Part shown: positions 55,538 through 64,000 of the stretch, piece by piece
Layout of the letters: every line of letters begins with the position of its first letter
Numbering within the stretch: position 1 is the stretch's first letter
NCBI GenBank assembly: GCA_008501765.1
Contig: QQUE01000017.1
Coordinates: 56,467 to 120,466 of the forward strand
Length of the DNA stretch: 64,000 bases
Direction: 5' to 3'
Source: Calditrichota bacterium
GTDB lineage: Bacteria > Zhuqueibacterota > Zhuqueibacteria > Zhuqueibacterales > Geothermadaptataceae
Translations under genes and position numbers: made by a program
Notes under the pieces: generated by a model
What the model was told of the DNA's origin: nothing
Seen by the model: only the letters and a program-made list of their open reading frames with translations
Databases searched by the model: none

Positions 55538-56446
55538 TCAGTCCAACAAAAAGTAATACGGATTTCTTGCTTTGTTGTGTTTGAGAACTTCGTAGTGCAA
55601 GTGGGACCCTGTTGAGCGACCGGAGTTGCCAACCTCACCAATAATTTGATGCCGTTTCACCCGCTCGCCTTTTTTTACAAAAACCTTGTGCAAATGCCCA
55701 TAGCGGGTTTTTATACCGGAGCCGTGGTTGATAACTATCAGCTTGCCGAAACTTTGATTTTGGCTGTACTTGGTTCTCGATAATTCGATGATACCATCTG
55801 CCGGCGCATAGATTTTAGTCCCGATTTTTGCAAAAAAATCCAGGCCGTTGTGATGCCTTTTTTCACCTGTAAACGGATCATTTCGCATACCGAATCCACT
55901 GGTTAAGATGCCCTTGGGCACTGGACGGATGGAGGGAAAATGGACACGGAGGTTTTTGTCTGCTTCGAGTTTTCTTTCAACAGCTTTGAGGCCGGTGTAA
56001 AGCCAGCTTATTTCTTTGGAGAATTTGTCCAAATCCTGTTCTGATTTTAAGAGTTGGCCGCGGAGTTCGTTTTCAGGGATGTAATCCTCAATTCCAAGTG
56101 TATATTCGGAACCGCCGGAGCCGATTTCCCATTTGTCTGTTTCCAGAAAAGGCAATTGGACGAATTCACTCAACTTGGCTGCCTGGGTGCGCACTTGGTT
56201 GATTTGCTGCTGGATAGTCAAATTTTTGTTCTGCAGATGGGTGACGAGCCCACTGAGGTACTGAGTTTGGCGTTTCAGGTTTTTGACTTGATTGCTTTCT
56301 TGATATTTGAAATAGAACGCAGAAAAACCCAGCGCAAAAACCAGCAATACTCCGATTGTTGCTATCGGAAAAACGATGAGTTTGAACCGGTCGAGTGAAT
56401 AAGACCTGAATGTCTCTTCCTCTGGATTGTAACGGATGATCTTCAT
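55538..56446 (-). CDS. M23-family metallopeptidase (membrane-anchored LytM domain)
   Basis: The protein is 302 aa. An N-terminal transmembrane helix (about 23-46) is followed by a coiled-coil periplasmic region (50-165) and an M23 domain (about 178-300). The zinc ligands are visible: HHNGLDF (His and Asp), GHLHKVF and HLHYEVL. It is predicted to be a peptidoglycan endopeptidase, or a degenerate regulator, in the periplasm; all ligands appear present, so an active enzyme is likely. It is convergent with the preceding unrecognised gene and stands alone. Confidence 0.9.
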   Translation of the reverse strand: MKIIRYNPEEETFRSYSLDRFKLIVFPIATIGVLLVFALGFSAFYFKYQESNQVKNLKRQTQYLSGLVTHLQNKNLTIQQQINQVRTQAAKLSEFVQLPFLETDKWEIGSGGSEYTLGIEDYIPENELRGQLLKSEQDLDKFSKEISWLYTGLKAVERKLEADKNLRVHFPSIRPVPKGILTSGFGMRNDPFTGEKRHHNGLDFFAKIGTKIYAPADGIIELSRTKYSQNQSFGKLIVINHGSGIKTRYGHLHKVFVKKGERVKRHQIIGEVGNSGRSTGSHLHYEVLKHNKARNPYYFLLD

Positions 56447-57398
56447 AAGCAGAATTTCTATTATTTTACGATCAGATTAAGTTGGTTATAAAACAGGAGT
56501 TGATGATTTTATCGGTTTTTATTCCCGCAGAATTTACGTTGTTTCGTTTAATTAAATTAAAATTCTTCTATCAATTGGGAACGGGTGTCAATAAATTAAG
56601 TGGTGGTCTGTTTCAGGTTGAATGTGAGGATTTGATTAAAGGTTGATTTTCTTTTCCTGTTTTTATTGATTTAATATTCTATTTTATCTCTATTATTTTC
56701 ATGTGTTGCATTGATTTTTAAAAATAAAAACGGTGAAGATGTAAAAAAATATTTGAAATCCAATGGATTCTGATAAAAATAATATATGTGTTTCGCAGAA
56801 TTAATTTTTTATATCGGAACCGCAATTGTAAATGTTAATTAATTTAAAATGAACCAGTGTGCTGCTCTGTACTATTTCCGTTCCTGAGATTTCTGCAAGC
56901 GGGAACTTTGAGAAATGAGGGCCTAAAAAAAACACTGACCTCAGCGAGCAGGCTCTGAAATCAGTGTTCTAAGATTTTGGCCGGGTTTGCAGTTGAATAA
57001 CTGCAAAATTATGGGCAGGTATAAAACCGACCAATCATAGACCGCTAAACTAAGAGACAACTTTTCGGTGTGACCTTCCCGCATTTTTTTTTACAAAAGT
57101 GGATGTTGAACTGAAAATAACAACGGTGTAAATGGTACTTTACCTTCGGCATTTATCGTATTTGGTCTTTGAATTAATAAATAACGCGCTGTTTAAGAAA
57201 CGGTATGAATTATCCAACAGCTTGGAATGAAATATTATTCAGGCAACAACTCTCACAAAGCCACGGAGCCCACAGAGTTTTATTTTTAATATCTTTAAGT
57301 CATTCTCTGCCGCTCTGCAAGAGAATTATATCAGGCTATAAATCAATTTACTATTTAAACAGAGCCATAAATAATAATCAATCTGATGAGACGATATT
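56447..57398. other. Long AT-rich intergenic region with repeats
   Basis: No supportable gene is present. AACACTGA (56931) and TCAGTGTT (56961) form an inverted repeat around a 22-nt loop. CTGTTTAAGAAACGGTATGAA at 57189-57209 repeats 13858-13878, and both are followed by an AACAA(T)CTCTCACA(A/G)AGCCA stretch (57245 and 13891). Thus it holds a dispersed repeat of at least 80 nt. Confidence 0.5.
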
Positions 57399-58232
57399 TT
57401 GGTAATAATATCAGCAGTTTTCAAATTAACCCGGCCATTGAATTGCCTGATTGGCGGATTGAGTATTTTAATCGCCGCTATTGTTGCCGGAATCGATTCA
57501 TCCTGGGACAAAGTTGGATTTGCGGTATTGTCAGGCATATTCATCACTGCCGGAGCGAACTCGATTAACGACTGGTTTGATCTGGATATTGATCGAATAA
57601 ACCGACCCGATCGCGTCCTCCCCCAGGGATTAATTTCGACAAAAACAGCTCTGGGCGCCGCGATAATTTTATTTGCTTGCGGTATCATTATTAGTATATT
57701 TATTAATTTTTATGCAATAATTATTACCGTGTTAAGCAGTATTGTTCTACTTTTGTACAGCGCCTTTTTAAAGCGCCAGGTATTGTGGGGCAATATCACC
57801 GTGAGTTTCATGACTGCGCTGGCTTTTATTTACGGTGCCCTTGCTGCCGGCAATATCGGCGGAGGAGTCGTACCAGCACTCTTGGCGTTTCAATTTCATC
57901 TGGGCCGGGAAATTATCAAAGATATGGAAGACATGGAGGGGGATAAAAAACAGGGCGCTAAAACGCTGCCGATAGTGCATGGTGAAATAGTCACAAAAGT
58001 TGTGGTGACAATAGTATTCGCGCTGCTTATCGGTTTTTCGTTTGTGCCTTATGTTTTGCAAATTTATAATTTACTTTATCTGATTACCGTTGTAATTGGG
58101 GTGGATTTTGTTTTATTGAGTGTTAGTTTTTTGTTATGGAAAAACAGCACGGAACGCCGGTTAAATTTATACAGCACTATATTAAAAATAGACATGCTGA
58201 TAGGGTTGCTGGCCATTTACGTTGGCAAATAA
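57399..58232 (+). CDS. UbiA-superfamily prenyltransferase (digeranylgeranylglyceryl phosphate synthase-like)
   Basis: The protein is 277 aa from a TTG start; no ATG with a ribosome site is in frame. It has about eight or nine transmembrane helices. Both Asp-rich motifs are present: NSINDWFDLDIDRINRPDRVLP near residue 54 and KDMEDMEGDKKQGAKTLP near 172. The second resembles the archaeal (S)-2,3-di-O-geranylgeranylglyceryl phosphate synthase group more than the menaquinone MenA type. It attaches a prenyl chain to an acceptor in the membrane. It is followed at 10 nt by dtd. Substrate uncertain. Confidence 0.85.
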   Translation: MVIISAVFKLTRPLNCLIGGLSILIAAIVAGIDSSWDKVGFAVLSGIFITAGANSINDWFDLDIDRINRPDRVLPQGLISTKTALGAAIILFACGIIISIFINFYAIIITVLSSIVLLLYSAFLKRQVLWGNITVSFMTALAFIYGALAAGNIGGGVVPALLAFQFHLGREIIKDMEDMEGDKKQGAKTLPIVHGEIVTKVVVTIVFALLIGFSFVPYVLQIYNLLYLITVVIGVDFVLLSVSFLLWKNSTERRLNLYSTILKIDMLIGLLAIYVGK

Positions 58233-58242
58233 GGAATATTTT

Positions 58243-58686
58243 GTGCGTGCTTTGATTCAACGGGTTGCAAAAGGTTCGGTCAGTATTGATGGAAATACGG
58301 TTGGTGAAATTGCGCAGGGGCTTGTTCTTATGCTGGGAATAAAAAAAGACGATACAATTGAAGATGTTAAATTTGTTGCGAATAAATGTGTAAACCTGAG
58401 AATTTTCAATGATACGCAGGGAAATCTAAATAAATCATTGCTGGAAATTGGTGGTGAAATGCTAATTATTTCTCAGTTTACGCTTTATGGCGATTCCCGG
58501 AAAGGTCGGCGTCCGGGTTTTTCCGATGCTGCGCCGCCAGAAATTGCTGAACCACTGTATGAAAAATTTATTGAGGAAATAAAATTGAATTCTGTCCGTG
58601 TTGCCACCGGGAAATTTGGCGCGATGATGCAGGTTTTTATCCAAAACGATGGCCCGGTAACACTGATTGTGGAAAGTAAGAATTGA
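58243..58686 (+). CDS. dtd: D-aminoacyl-tRNA deacylase
   Basis: The protein is 147 aa. It begins MRALIQRVAKGSV from a GTG at 58243 with AAGGA 9 nt upstream; a TTG 21 nt earlier overlaps the UbiA gene. SQFTLYGDSRKGRRPGF is the SQxT motif region and NDGPVTL the NxPVT-type motif, the two halves of the active site. It hydrolyses D-amino acids, and glycine, from tRNA. The end overlaps the maf start by four bases (TTGA). Confidence 0.96.
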   Translation: MRALIQRVAKGSVSIDGNTVGEIAQGLVLMLGIKKDDTIEDVKFVANKCVNLRIFNDTQGNLNKSLLEIGGEMLIISQFTLYGDSRKGRRPGFSDAAPPEIAEPLYEKFIEEIKLNSVRVATGKFGAMMQVFIQNDGPVTLIVESKN

Positions 58687-59291
58687 AGCAAATAAATTCT
58701 ATTTTTAAAAATAAGAAGTTTGTGCTGGCCTCGGGATCTCCGCGCAGAAAACAACTTTTCACAATGTTGGGATTGGAATTTATTATTGACCCGCCTGAAA
58801 TTGAAGAGCACTTCGATCCAAAACTGGCACCGGTTGATTTGGCGAAGTCGCTGGCGCGGCAAAAAGGCAAACTTGTTTGCGAGAAGTACAAACAGGCAAT
58901 TGTTGTTGCTGCCGATACCATTGTTGTTGTTGACGGGAAAGTGCTGGGAAAACCAAAGGACGCAGTGGACGCATTTTCCTTGTTAAAACAACTCTCAGGC
59001 CGGGAACATGAAGTTATAACAGGTGTTTATATGTATTGGGCTGCAAATCAAAAAACGGTGGAATTTGCGGAGAATACAACTGTTTTATTTAAAGAACTCA
59101 GTGATGAAGAAATTTCGAATTATATTGCCACAGACGCGCCGTTGGACAAGGCCGGGGCTTACGGAATTCAGGATATCAGTGCGGTTTTTGTCACCAAAAT
59201 AAATGGTTGTTTTTATAATGTTGTTGGATTTCCAGTCGCAGCATTTTATCAACGATGCATGCAATTATTTGGAGCAGTACAGGATAAATAA
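58683..59291 (+). CDS. maf: Maf-family nucleoside triphosphate pyrophosphatase
   Basis: The protein is 202 aa from a TTG start overlapping dtd. VLASGSPRRKQLF is the Maf signature near residue 14, with VVAADTIVVVDGKVLGKP near 75 and DKAGAYGIQD near 154. The dTTP/UTP-type Maf hydrolyses non-canonical or excess nucleotides to monophosphates. It sits in a tight chain: dtd, maf (4-base overlap), then the RodZ-like gene (1-base overlap TAATG). Confidence 0.94.
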   Translation: MKQINSIFKNKKFVLASGSPRRKQLFTMLGLEFIIDPPEIEEHFDPKLAPVDLAKSLARQKGKLVCEKYKQAIVVAADTIVVVDGKVLGKPKDAVDAFSLLKQLSGREHEVITGVYMYWAANQKTVEFAENTTVLFKELSDEEISNYIATDAPLDKAGAYGIQDISAVFVTKINGCFYNVVGFPVAAFYQRCMQLFGAVQDK

Positions 59292-60211
59292 TGGAATCTA
59301 AAAGAGTTAAATTCAAAAAAATCAGCAAAGAAATAACAAAAACCCGACGCGAACTGAAACTCTCAATAAAAGAAGTCTCAACGAAATTACGTATCAATCC
59401 GGAGTTTCTAAAGAAAATTGAGGCCGGGGATATGGAGTTTTTACCACTGCCATATGTCCGCGCGTTTGTTAAATCTTATGCAGATTTTTTAAAAATGGAT
59501 GGTCACGCTGTATTGGAAAGCTGGGCTGAAGATGATGGTACTGGCGACGAAAAATCACCCACTACGCATGTTAAAAAACCAAAAGTTGAGAGCGATTTAT
59601 CGGAACTTGATTCACAATCCGCCCATCAATCAAATCCCGAGCCCAAAAACAAAGTGCGAAAAGAAATTCTGATCGGCGCTGGTTTAGCTACAGTGGTGGT
59701 AATAATCATATTAATCAGCGCGCTCTCTGAGCAGAGTCCGCCACCAATTCAGGCAACCCTTGAAGATGAACAACCGGTGGAACAAATACCATTTGAGGAA
59801 GTTTTGCAAGAAGTAAATCAGGATAAAACGGAAGCAGAAGTTAAAACGCTGGCCCCGGTCGTAAAACCTGTAAAAGAAGTATTGAATTTACGCATTGCTG
59901 CGACGGACAGTGTTTGGGTAAAAGTCATCATTGATGAATTGGACGAGAGTGAAGCCATTTTTGCACCCGGACATGTGCGGAGCTTTCAGGCGCTGGAACA
60001 ATTTCACCTGCAAATTGGAAATGCCGCAGGTATAAAATTGTATTTGAACGAAAAAGAATTAGGGCAGATCGGCCGCAGCGGTCAGGTGAGATATATCACA
60101 GTTGATCACGAAGGAATTAAACCCTTCCGCAGGTCTTCGACCATACCAGCTGAAAATAGTTCTGAACCAGTGAGGATTCCTGCTCAAGAGGACACACTCA
60201 GCAATAATTAG
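59291..60211 (+). CDS. RodZ-like protein (HTH, membrane helix, DUF4115-type domain)
   Basis: The protein is 306 aa. A cytoplasmic HTH_25-type domain (about 8-75) with TRRELKLSIKEVSTKLRINPEFLKKIEAGDMEFLPLPYVRAFVKSYA is followed by an acidic linker and a transmembrane helix (about 128-148). The periplasmic beta domain (about 195-275, LNLRIAATDSVWVKVIIDE) matches the RodZ C-terminal domain. RodZ links MreB to the membrane and supports rod shape; no mreB is in the window. Its ATG overlaps the maf stop (TAATG). Confidence 0.85.
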   Translation: MESKRVKFKKISKEITKTRRELKLSIKEVSTKLRINPEFLKKIEAGDMEFLPLPYVRAFVKSYADFLKMDGHAVLESWAEDDGTGDEKSPTTHVKKPKVESDLSELDSQSAHQSNPEPKNKVRKEILIGAGLATVVVIIILISALSEQSPPPIQATLEDEQPVEQIPFEEVLQEVNQDKTEAEVKTLAPVVKPVKEVLNLRIAATDSVWVKVIIDELDESEAIFAPGHVRSFQALEQFHLQIGNAAGIKLYLNEKELGQIGRSGQVRYITVDHEGIKPFRRSSTIPAENSSEPVRIPAQEDTLSNN

Positions 60212-60593
60212 CCTATTTTCTTTGAGGTGAATTTTTGAACAAGAATCGGGACAGCCGGTTACTTAATTCAATAATCTGAAAATTGGCAGCTGATTTGTCC
60301 TCCATCCGGTAGCTAAATCATCCTGGATTTCCGTTAGGTCAATTAATGGTTTTGCTTCTATGAAAAGTTCCTGTTTTAATCGGGAAAAGTGCTGCCGGAT
60401 TTACACTGATTTGTACACGCACCGGTGGCTTGGAACGAAAATAGACGAATGGCTTCAAAGTTTATTTTTCTGAAATTTATTGCAGTTTTTTAAATGTACT
60501 TTTAATACAAGCGATTGCTTTAGTAACTGATTTTTTTTATATTTTAGAGACTTGTCCGATTTAGGACTGCATTTTATTCGAAACAGTAAGTTT
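60212..60593. other. Intergenic region with the mpl promoter
   Basis: No gene is seen. TTGCTT (60515-60520), a 17-nt spacer and TATATT (60538-60543) make a plausible promoter with a start near 60550, about 44 nt before the mpl ATG. Confidence 0.5.
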
Positions 60594-61994
60594 ATGAAAA
60601 AAATATATTTAGCTGCTATATGTGGCACAGGGATGGCATCCTTGGCAGCGATGCTGAAAACAAAAGGCTACGAGGTTTCTGGTGTAGATGAAAATGTATA
60701 TCCGCCAATGAGTACCTTTTTGGAAGAGCAGGGAATTCCGGTATTTCATGGTTTCGATGCTGCGCATCTGGCAAACAAACCGGATTTAGTTGTTATTGGA
60801 AATGCACTCTCTCGCGGGAACCCGGAAGTAGAGTTTGTTTTAAATGAAAAAATTCCTTATATATCCCTTCCTGCGGCGTTAAATCAATTTTTTATTCGGG
60901 ATAAATTCGCTTGTGTCGTAACCGGTACCCACGGAAAAACAACTACCAGTTCAATGCTCGCCTGGATTTTAGAATACGCTGGAATGCAACCCAGTTTCTT
61001 CATCGGTGGAATGCCTGAAAATTTTTCCGGCGGATTTCAGATTGGCGACGGCGAACATATCGTTTTAGAGGGAGATGAATACGACAGCGCCTTTTTTGAT
61101 AAGCGCGCCAAGTTTTTGCATTATCAGCCGCGAATTCTGATAATAAATAACATTGAATTCGATCACGCCGATATTTATCAGTCACTGGAAGAAATTAAAA
61201 AAGCCTTTCGGCAATTGATTAATCTCGTTCCCGGAAATGGCGGGATAATAGCAAATATTGATGATCCGGTGGTTGCAGAAATAGTTCAAAATATTTATAC
61301 AAATGTGCAAACAATCGGGGTGGGTAGCTCGGCCGCATGGCAGGCTGTAAATATTCGCTACGGCGGTGAAGAGAGCTTTTTTGATGTTCGATACAATGGA
61401 CAATTCGTGGCGAGTATTTCGATCAGTCAGGCTGGCGAGTTTAATATCCGAAACGCTTTGGCTGCTTTTGTTGCCGCTTCGAAACTCGGAATTTCGGCGG
61501 AAGTCATCACCGCTGCGTTATTGCGATTTCAGGGTGTTAAGCGCCGATTGACACTAAAAGCAAAAATTGGGGCAATGCAAATATTGGATGATTTTGCCCA
61601 TCATGCCACAGCAATTAAACAGACTTTGTGTGGGGTACGCAACCGGTTTCCCGACAAAAAAATATGGGCTATTTTTGAACCGCGTTCTGCATCTGCAAAA
61701 AGAAAGGTTTTCGAAAAACAGTATTTTGACGCATTTGACGATGCTGACGAAGTTATTATAGCGCCATTACACCGGCCGGACAAAGTCCCTGTGGATGAGC
61801 GTCTTTCGGTGGAGACTATCGTACAAAAGTTGAACGAAAAAAATATACCATCTCGTATCTTACCTCCCGGAAATGAAATGTTGGAGTTTTTATCTAAAAA
61901 CAAATCGAAGAATGATATTTTCCTTTTTATGAGCAACGGAAATTTTGCAGATATGCCCAACATTCTGGCCGAGAGATTAAAAATAGATCAGTGA
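60594..61994 (+). CDS. mpl: UDP-N-acetylmuramate:L-alanyl-gamma-D-glutamyl-meso-diaminopimelate ligase
   Basis: The protein is 466 aa. MKKIYLAAICGTGMASLAAML is the Mpl N-terminal Rossmann start (GTGM rather than MurC's GIGMSG). The Mur-ligase P-loop VTGTHGKTTTSSM is near residue 110, EGDEYDSAFFDKRAKF near 161, and DDFAHHATAI near 330. It recycles cell-wall tripeptides by attaching them to UDP-MurNAc. The start is the ATG at 60594; a TTG at 60552 in frame has no ribosome site. It is followed at 24 nt by the R3H gene. Confidence 0.94.
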   Translation: MKKIYLAAICGTGMASLAAMLKTKGYEVSGVDENVYPPMSTFLEEQGIPVFHGFDAAHLANKPDLVVIGNALSRGNPEVEFVLNEKIPYISLPAALNQFFIRDKFACVVTGTHGKTTTSSMLAWILEYAGMQPSFFIGGMPENFSGGFQIGDGEHIVLEGDEYDSAFFDKRAKFLHYQPRILIINNIEFDHADIYQSLEEIKKAFRQLINLVPGNGGIIANIDDPVVAEIVQNIYTNVQTIGVGSSAAWQAVNIRYGGEESFFDVRYNGQFVASISISQAGEFNIRNALAAFVAASKLGISAEVITAALLRFQGVKRRLTLKAKIGAMQILDDFAHHATAIKQTLCGVRNRFPDKKIWAIFEPRSASAKRKVFEKQYFDAFDDADEVIIAPLHRPDKVPVDERLSVETIVQKLNEKNIPSRILPPGNEMLEFLSKNKSKNDIFLFMSNGNFADMPNILAERLKIDQ

Positions 61995-62018
61995 AGAAAG
62001 GATGAGTGAAGTAAGTTG

Positions 62019-62549
62019 ATGAGTGATAATAGGAGAAGACCCCCTCGGAATTCAGATCGAGGCGGTTCGAGAAAAGGCTCTTACCAGGGAAGGGGCCAGC
62101 AAAGAAACAGGAATAGCCAGGATGATGAGAAAATTCAAAAAACAATTCGTAATGCCCAAAATATGCTCGAAGATTCCATCGATGCTGTGTGTTTGGAAGA
62201 ATTAAATGCTTATGAGAGAATGAGGGTGCACCAGTTTTTTGATAATAAAGCTGATTTTGAAACCAAAACTTATCGAAATGGTGAAGATCATTTGCTTTGG
62301 ATTTTTCCGGTCGGCAACATTCGTGAATATGCGATCGAAAAAGCACGTGAGTGTACAAAATCGGGTGAGGAGTTTGAATTACATCCAATGAGCAATTACG
62401 AACGCTTTATTGTGCACGATGTTTTAAAGGATGATGAAAGTGTTGAAACGACATCCGTCGGCGAAGGTGACGAGCGATTCGTGAAAATAGTGCCAGTGCG
62501 CTTTGGCAGGAAAATTCGGAAAATTGCCCGTAAGTTGAAACTTTTCTAA
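62019..62549 (+). CDS. R3H-domain (Jag-like) RNA-binding protein with duplicated R3H
   Basis: The protein is 176 aa. A basic N-terminal tail (RRRPPRNSDRGGSRKGSYQGRG and related, 3-35) is followed by two similar modules. The first is LNAYERMRVHQFFDNKADFETKTY..LLWIFPVG (about 67-105) and the second MSNYERFIVHDVLKDDESVETTS..FVKIVPVRF (about 128-168). Each has the helix with ER..VH and the terminal strand of R3H domains. The canonical second Arg-x-x-x-His is present in the second module. It binds single-stranded nucleic acid by family. Co-directional with mpl; a terminator follows. Confidence 0.8.
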   Translation: MSDNRRRPPRNSDRGGSRKGSYQGRGQQRNRNSQDDEKIQKTIRNAQNMLEDSIDAVCLEELNAYERMRVHQFFDNKADFETKTYRNGEDHLLWIFPVGNIREYAIEKARECTKSGEEFELHPMSNYERFIVHDVLKDDESVETTSVGEGDERFVKIVPVRFGRKIRKIARKLKLF

Positions 62550-62555
62550 AATTTG

Positions 62556-62582
62556 GCCACCAGATCATGGTGGCTTTTTTTA
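62556..62582 (+). terminator. Terminator after the R3H gene
   Basis: The GCCACCA / TGGTGGC stem has a 5-nt loop and ends in a run of eight T. Confidence 0.88.
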
Positions 62583-62691
62583 CTTTTTACAAATGCAGCA
62601 ACCCCCTTATCTCATTTAATATATTCCGACCATTGATTATCGCATAAGAGATTTTATTAAATGCCATGTGTAATCCCCGCTGAGAAAAATT

Positions 62692-63789
62692 ATGAAAATT
62701 GCATTCGTCGAAAGTTTTTATGGCGGTTCCCACAAAAGCTTTCTTGATGGCCTGGAAAAGTACAGTTCTCACGAAATTGAAACCTTCACTCTTCCAGCCC
62801 GGTTTTGGAAGTGGCGCCTTCGGACCTCGGCGCTCTATTTTGCGGAGCAAATTGCAAATGATTTACCGCATTACGATTTGTTGGTCACAACCGATATGAT
62901 TAATCTCGCTGAATTGAAGGCGTTGACTGGCTATACAGGACCATCGGTCATGTTTTTTCATGAGAACCAACTTACTTATCCGCGGGTTGGCGACCAAAGC
63001 GCGGACTTTCACTTCGTTGTAACAAATTTTGTTTCAGCCCTTACAGCAGATATAAATTTGTTTAATTCTCAGTTCCAGCTCAATAAATTCAGTACTGAAT
63101 TGCGCGGATTTCAGAATCGAATACCGGAGTTTATTCCTGTGATGGGTCACGACAAAATTATGCGTAAGAGTAAAGTTGTTTACATGGGATGTGATTTTTC
63201 TCATTTTAAAAATGCACCAGGAAAAGAAAATAATACGCCACACATACTTTGGAATCATCGTTGGGCATTTGATAAGCAGCCGGGTGTTTTTTTTAAGACC
63301 TTATATAAATTAGCTGATGAAAATATTCCATTTAAGCTTATCATTCTTGGCGAGAATCATCAGGTACATCCAAAAGAATTCCTGGAAGCGAAAGACCGTC
63401 TTAATGAGCGAATTGTTCATTTTGGTTATGTGGATACAGAGGAAGATTATGCGCATTTTCTAAATTTATCCGATATTGTTGTATCCACAGCTATTCAAGA
63501 AAACTTTGGTTTTGCAGTAGTGGAAGCCATGTTCGCAAAAACATTGCCGCTTTTGCCTAACCGGCTATGCTATCCCGAAGTCCTCGATAGTAAATTTCAT
63601 CAATATTTTCTCTATCAAAACGACAAAGATTTGCTCGACAAATTGCGGCATTTGTTGCTCAATCTTAACCGGTATGCACATTTACGCGATAAACTTCATA
63701 ACTTTGTTGCCAAGTACGATTGGCGTAAAAGAATTTCTGAATTTGATCAGCTTTTTAATGAAGCTGTTTCTTCTCGTCACGCTGTATAG
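62692..63789 (+). CDS. tRNA-queuosine alpha-mannosyltransferase-like glycosyltransferase (GTDC1 family)
   Basis: The protein is 365 aa and cytoplasmic. The N-terminal half is a DUF3524/GTDC1-type domain (2-165): FVESFYGGSHKSFLDGL, TLPARFWKWRLRTSALYFAEQI and FHENQLTYP are its conserved blocks. The C-terminal half is a GT4-type glycosyltransferase (HILWNHRWAFDKQPGVFF; SDIVVSTAIQENFGFAVVEAM), with the Glu-containing nucleotide-sugar motif near residue 270. Vertebrate GTDC1 (QTMAN) mannosylates queuosine of tRNA-Asp; the bacterial activity is inferred. It follows the R3H gene after 142 nt. Confidence 0.85.
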   Translation: MKIAFVESFYGGSHKSFLDGLEKYSSHEIETFTLPARFWKWRLRTSALYFAEQIANDLPHYDLLVTTDMINLAELKALTGYTGPSVMFFHENQLTYPRVGDQSADFHFVVTNFVSALTADINLFNSQFQLNKFSTELRGFQNRIPEFIPVMGHDKIMRKSKVVYMGCDFSHFKNAPGKENNTPHILWNHRWAFDKQPGVFFKTLYKLADENIPFKLIILGENHQVHPKEFLEAKDRLNERIVHFGYVDTEEDYAHFLNLSDIVVSTAIQENFGFAVVEAMFAKTLPLLPNRLCYPEVLDSKFHQYFLYQNDKDLLDKLRHLLLNLNRYAHLRDKLHNFVAKYDWRKRISEFDQLFNEAVSSRHAV

Positions 63790-64000
63790 TGGATATTCAT
63801 ATTTTTGCTTTTAATATTTTTTTATTAATTTTTCAGAAATGTTTTGACAGTTACGTTCTATATAGTTATATTGATTGTCTTGCTTTGGTCTGCGTATTTT
63901 AGCGGGTTTTAGTGGGAAGTTTTATTGTTCTTTGAAAGTATAGCGTACATAATGCCATGTGAGAAATGAGCTTGATGCGGACTTTTTTTAGCGAAAAAGT
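63790..64000. other. Window end without a gene
   Basis: It is AT-rich and I see nothing I can support. The next gene may start beyond the edge. Confidence 0.4.

Noticed and set aside
57205..57405. 66-codon frame in the intergenic space before the UbiA gene
   Set aside because: It is made of dispersed-repeat sequence and overlaps the UbiA start; not a real gene.

Overview
This window reads as a chromosomal segment of an uncultured-type bacterium of the FCB superphylum, most like Calditrichota/KSB1-type lineages. That placement is an inference. It rests on four secreted multidomain proteins that end in a type IX secretion (T9SS) type-A sorting domain with the YPNPFN motif, a short EF-Ts, an S9B dipeptidyl peptidase, a SprA-like outer-membrane protein beside an Omp85 protein, and many short intergenic repeats. 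Base composition looks moderately AT-rich. I saw no tRNA, rRNA, CRISPR array, prophage or transposase gene.

Layout. 1-7.0 kb: two large secreted proteins (the first cut by the window edge) that combine cohesin, dockerin-like and T9SS sorting domains, with an FkbM methyltransferase gene between them. 7.2-9.4 kb: a secreted DPP-IV-type peptidase. 9.6-20.6 kb: an AT-rich orphan membrane protein, a LacI regulator with a sodium:solute symporter and two tiny membrane proteins, a bactofilin-like lipoprotein, a sugar kinase, an alpha/beta hydrolase, an SRPBCC protein, glycogen branching enzyme GlgB and ClpS. 21-26 kb: TauE/SafE exporter, HflKC and an NhaC antiporter. 26-29 kb: a pyrR-pyrB-pyrC operon behind a clear promoter and a candidate attenuator. 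29.8-34.1 kb: rplM-rpsI, then rpsB, tsf, pyrH and frr, a conserved translation cluster. 34.3-40.7 kb: an exported beta-propeller, the SprA-like protein and the Omp85 protein, probably an envelope locus. 41.7-45.1 kb: an RHH/MazF toxin-antitoxin pair, exonuclease III, and a divergent sigma/anti-sigma pair. 46-53.5 kb: two paralogous giant secreted proteins with T9SS sorting domains. 53.8-56.4 kb: a STAS protein, an unrecognised protein and an M23 peptidase. 57.4-63.8 kb: a UbiA prenyltransferase, Dtd, Maf, a RodZ-like protein, Mpl ligase, a double-R3H protein and a tRNA-queuosine mannosyltransferase-like protein.

The theme is a Gram-negative cell that exports large adhesive or sensing proteins through a T9SS, with core metabolism and translation genes interleaved. 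The most notable non-coding content is mobile. Two transposase-less inverted-repeat elements carry intact target-site duplications (about 24.0-24.3 kb and 29.4-29.6 kb). There are also two paired-palindrome elements built on GTGCC-N-GGCAC, and several diverged dispersed repeats concentrated in the long intergenic spaces.
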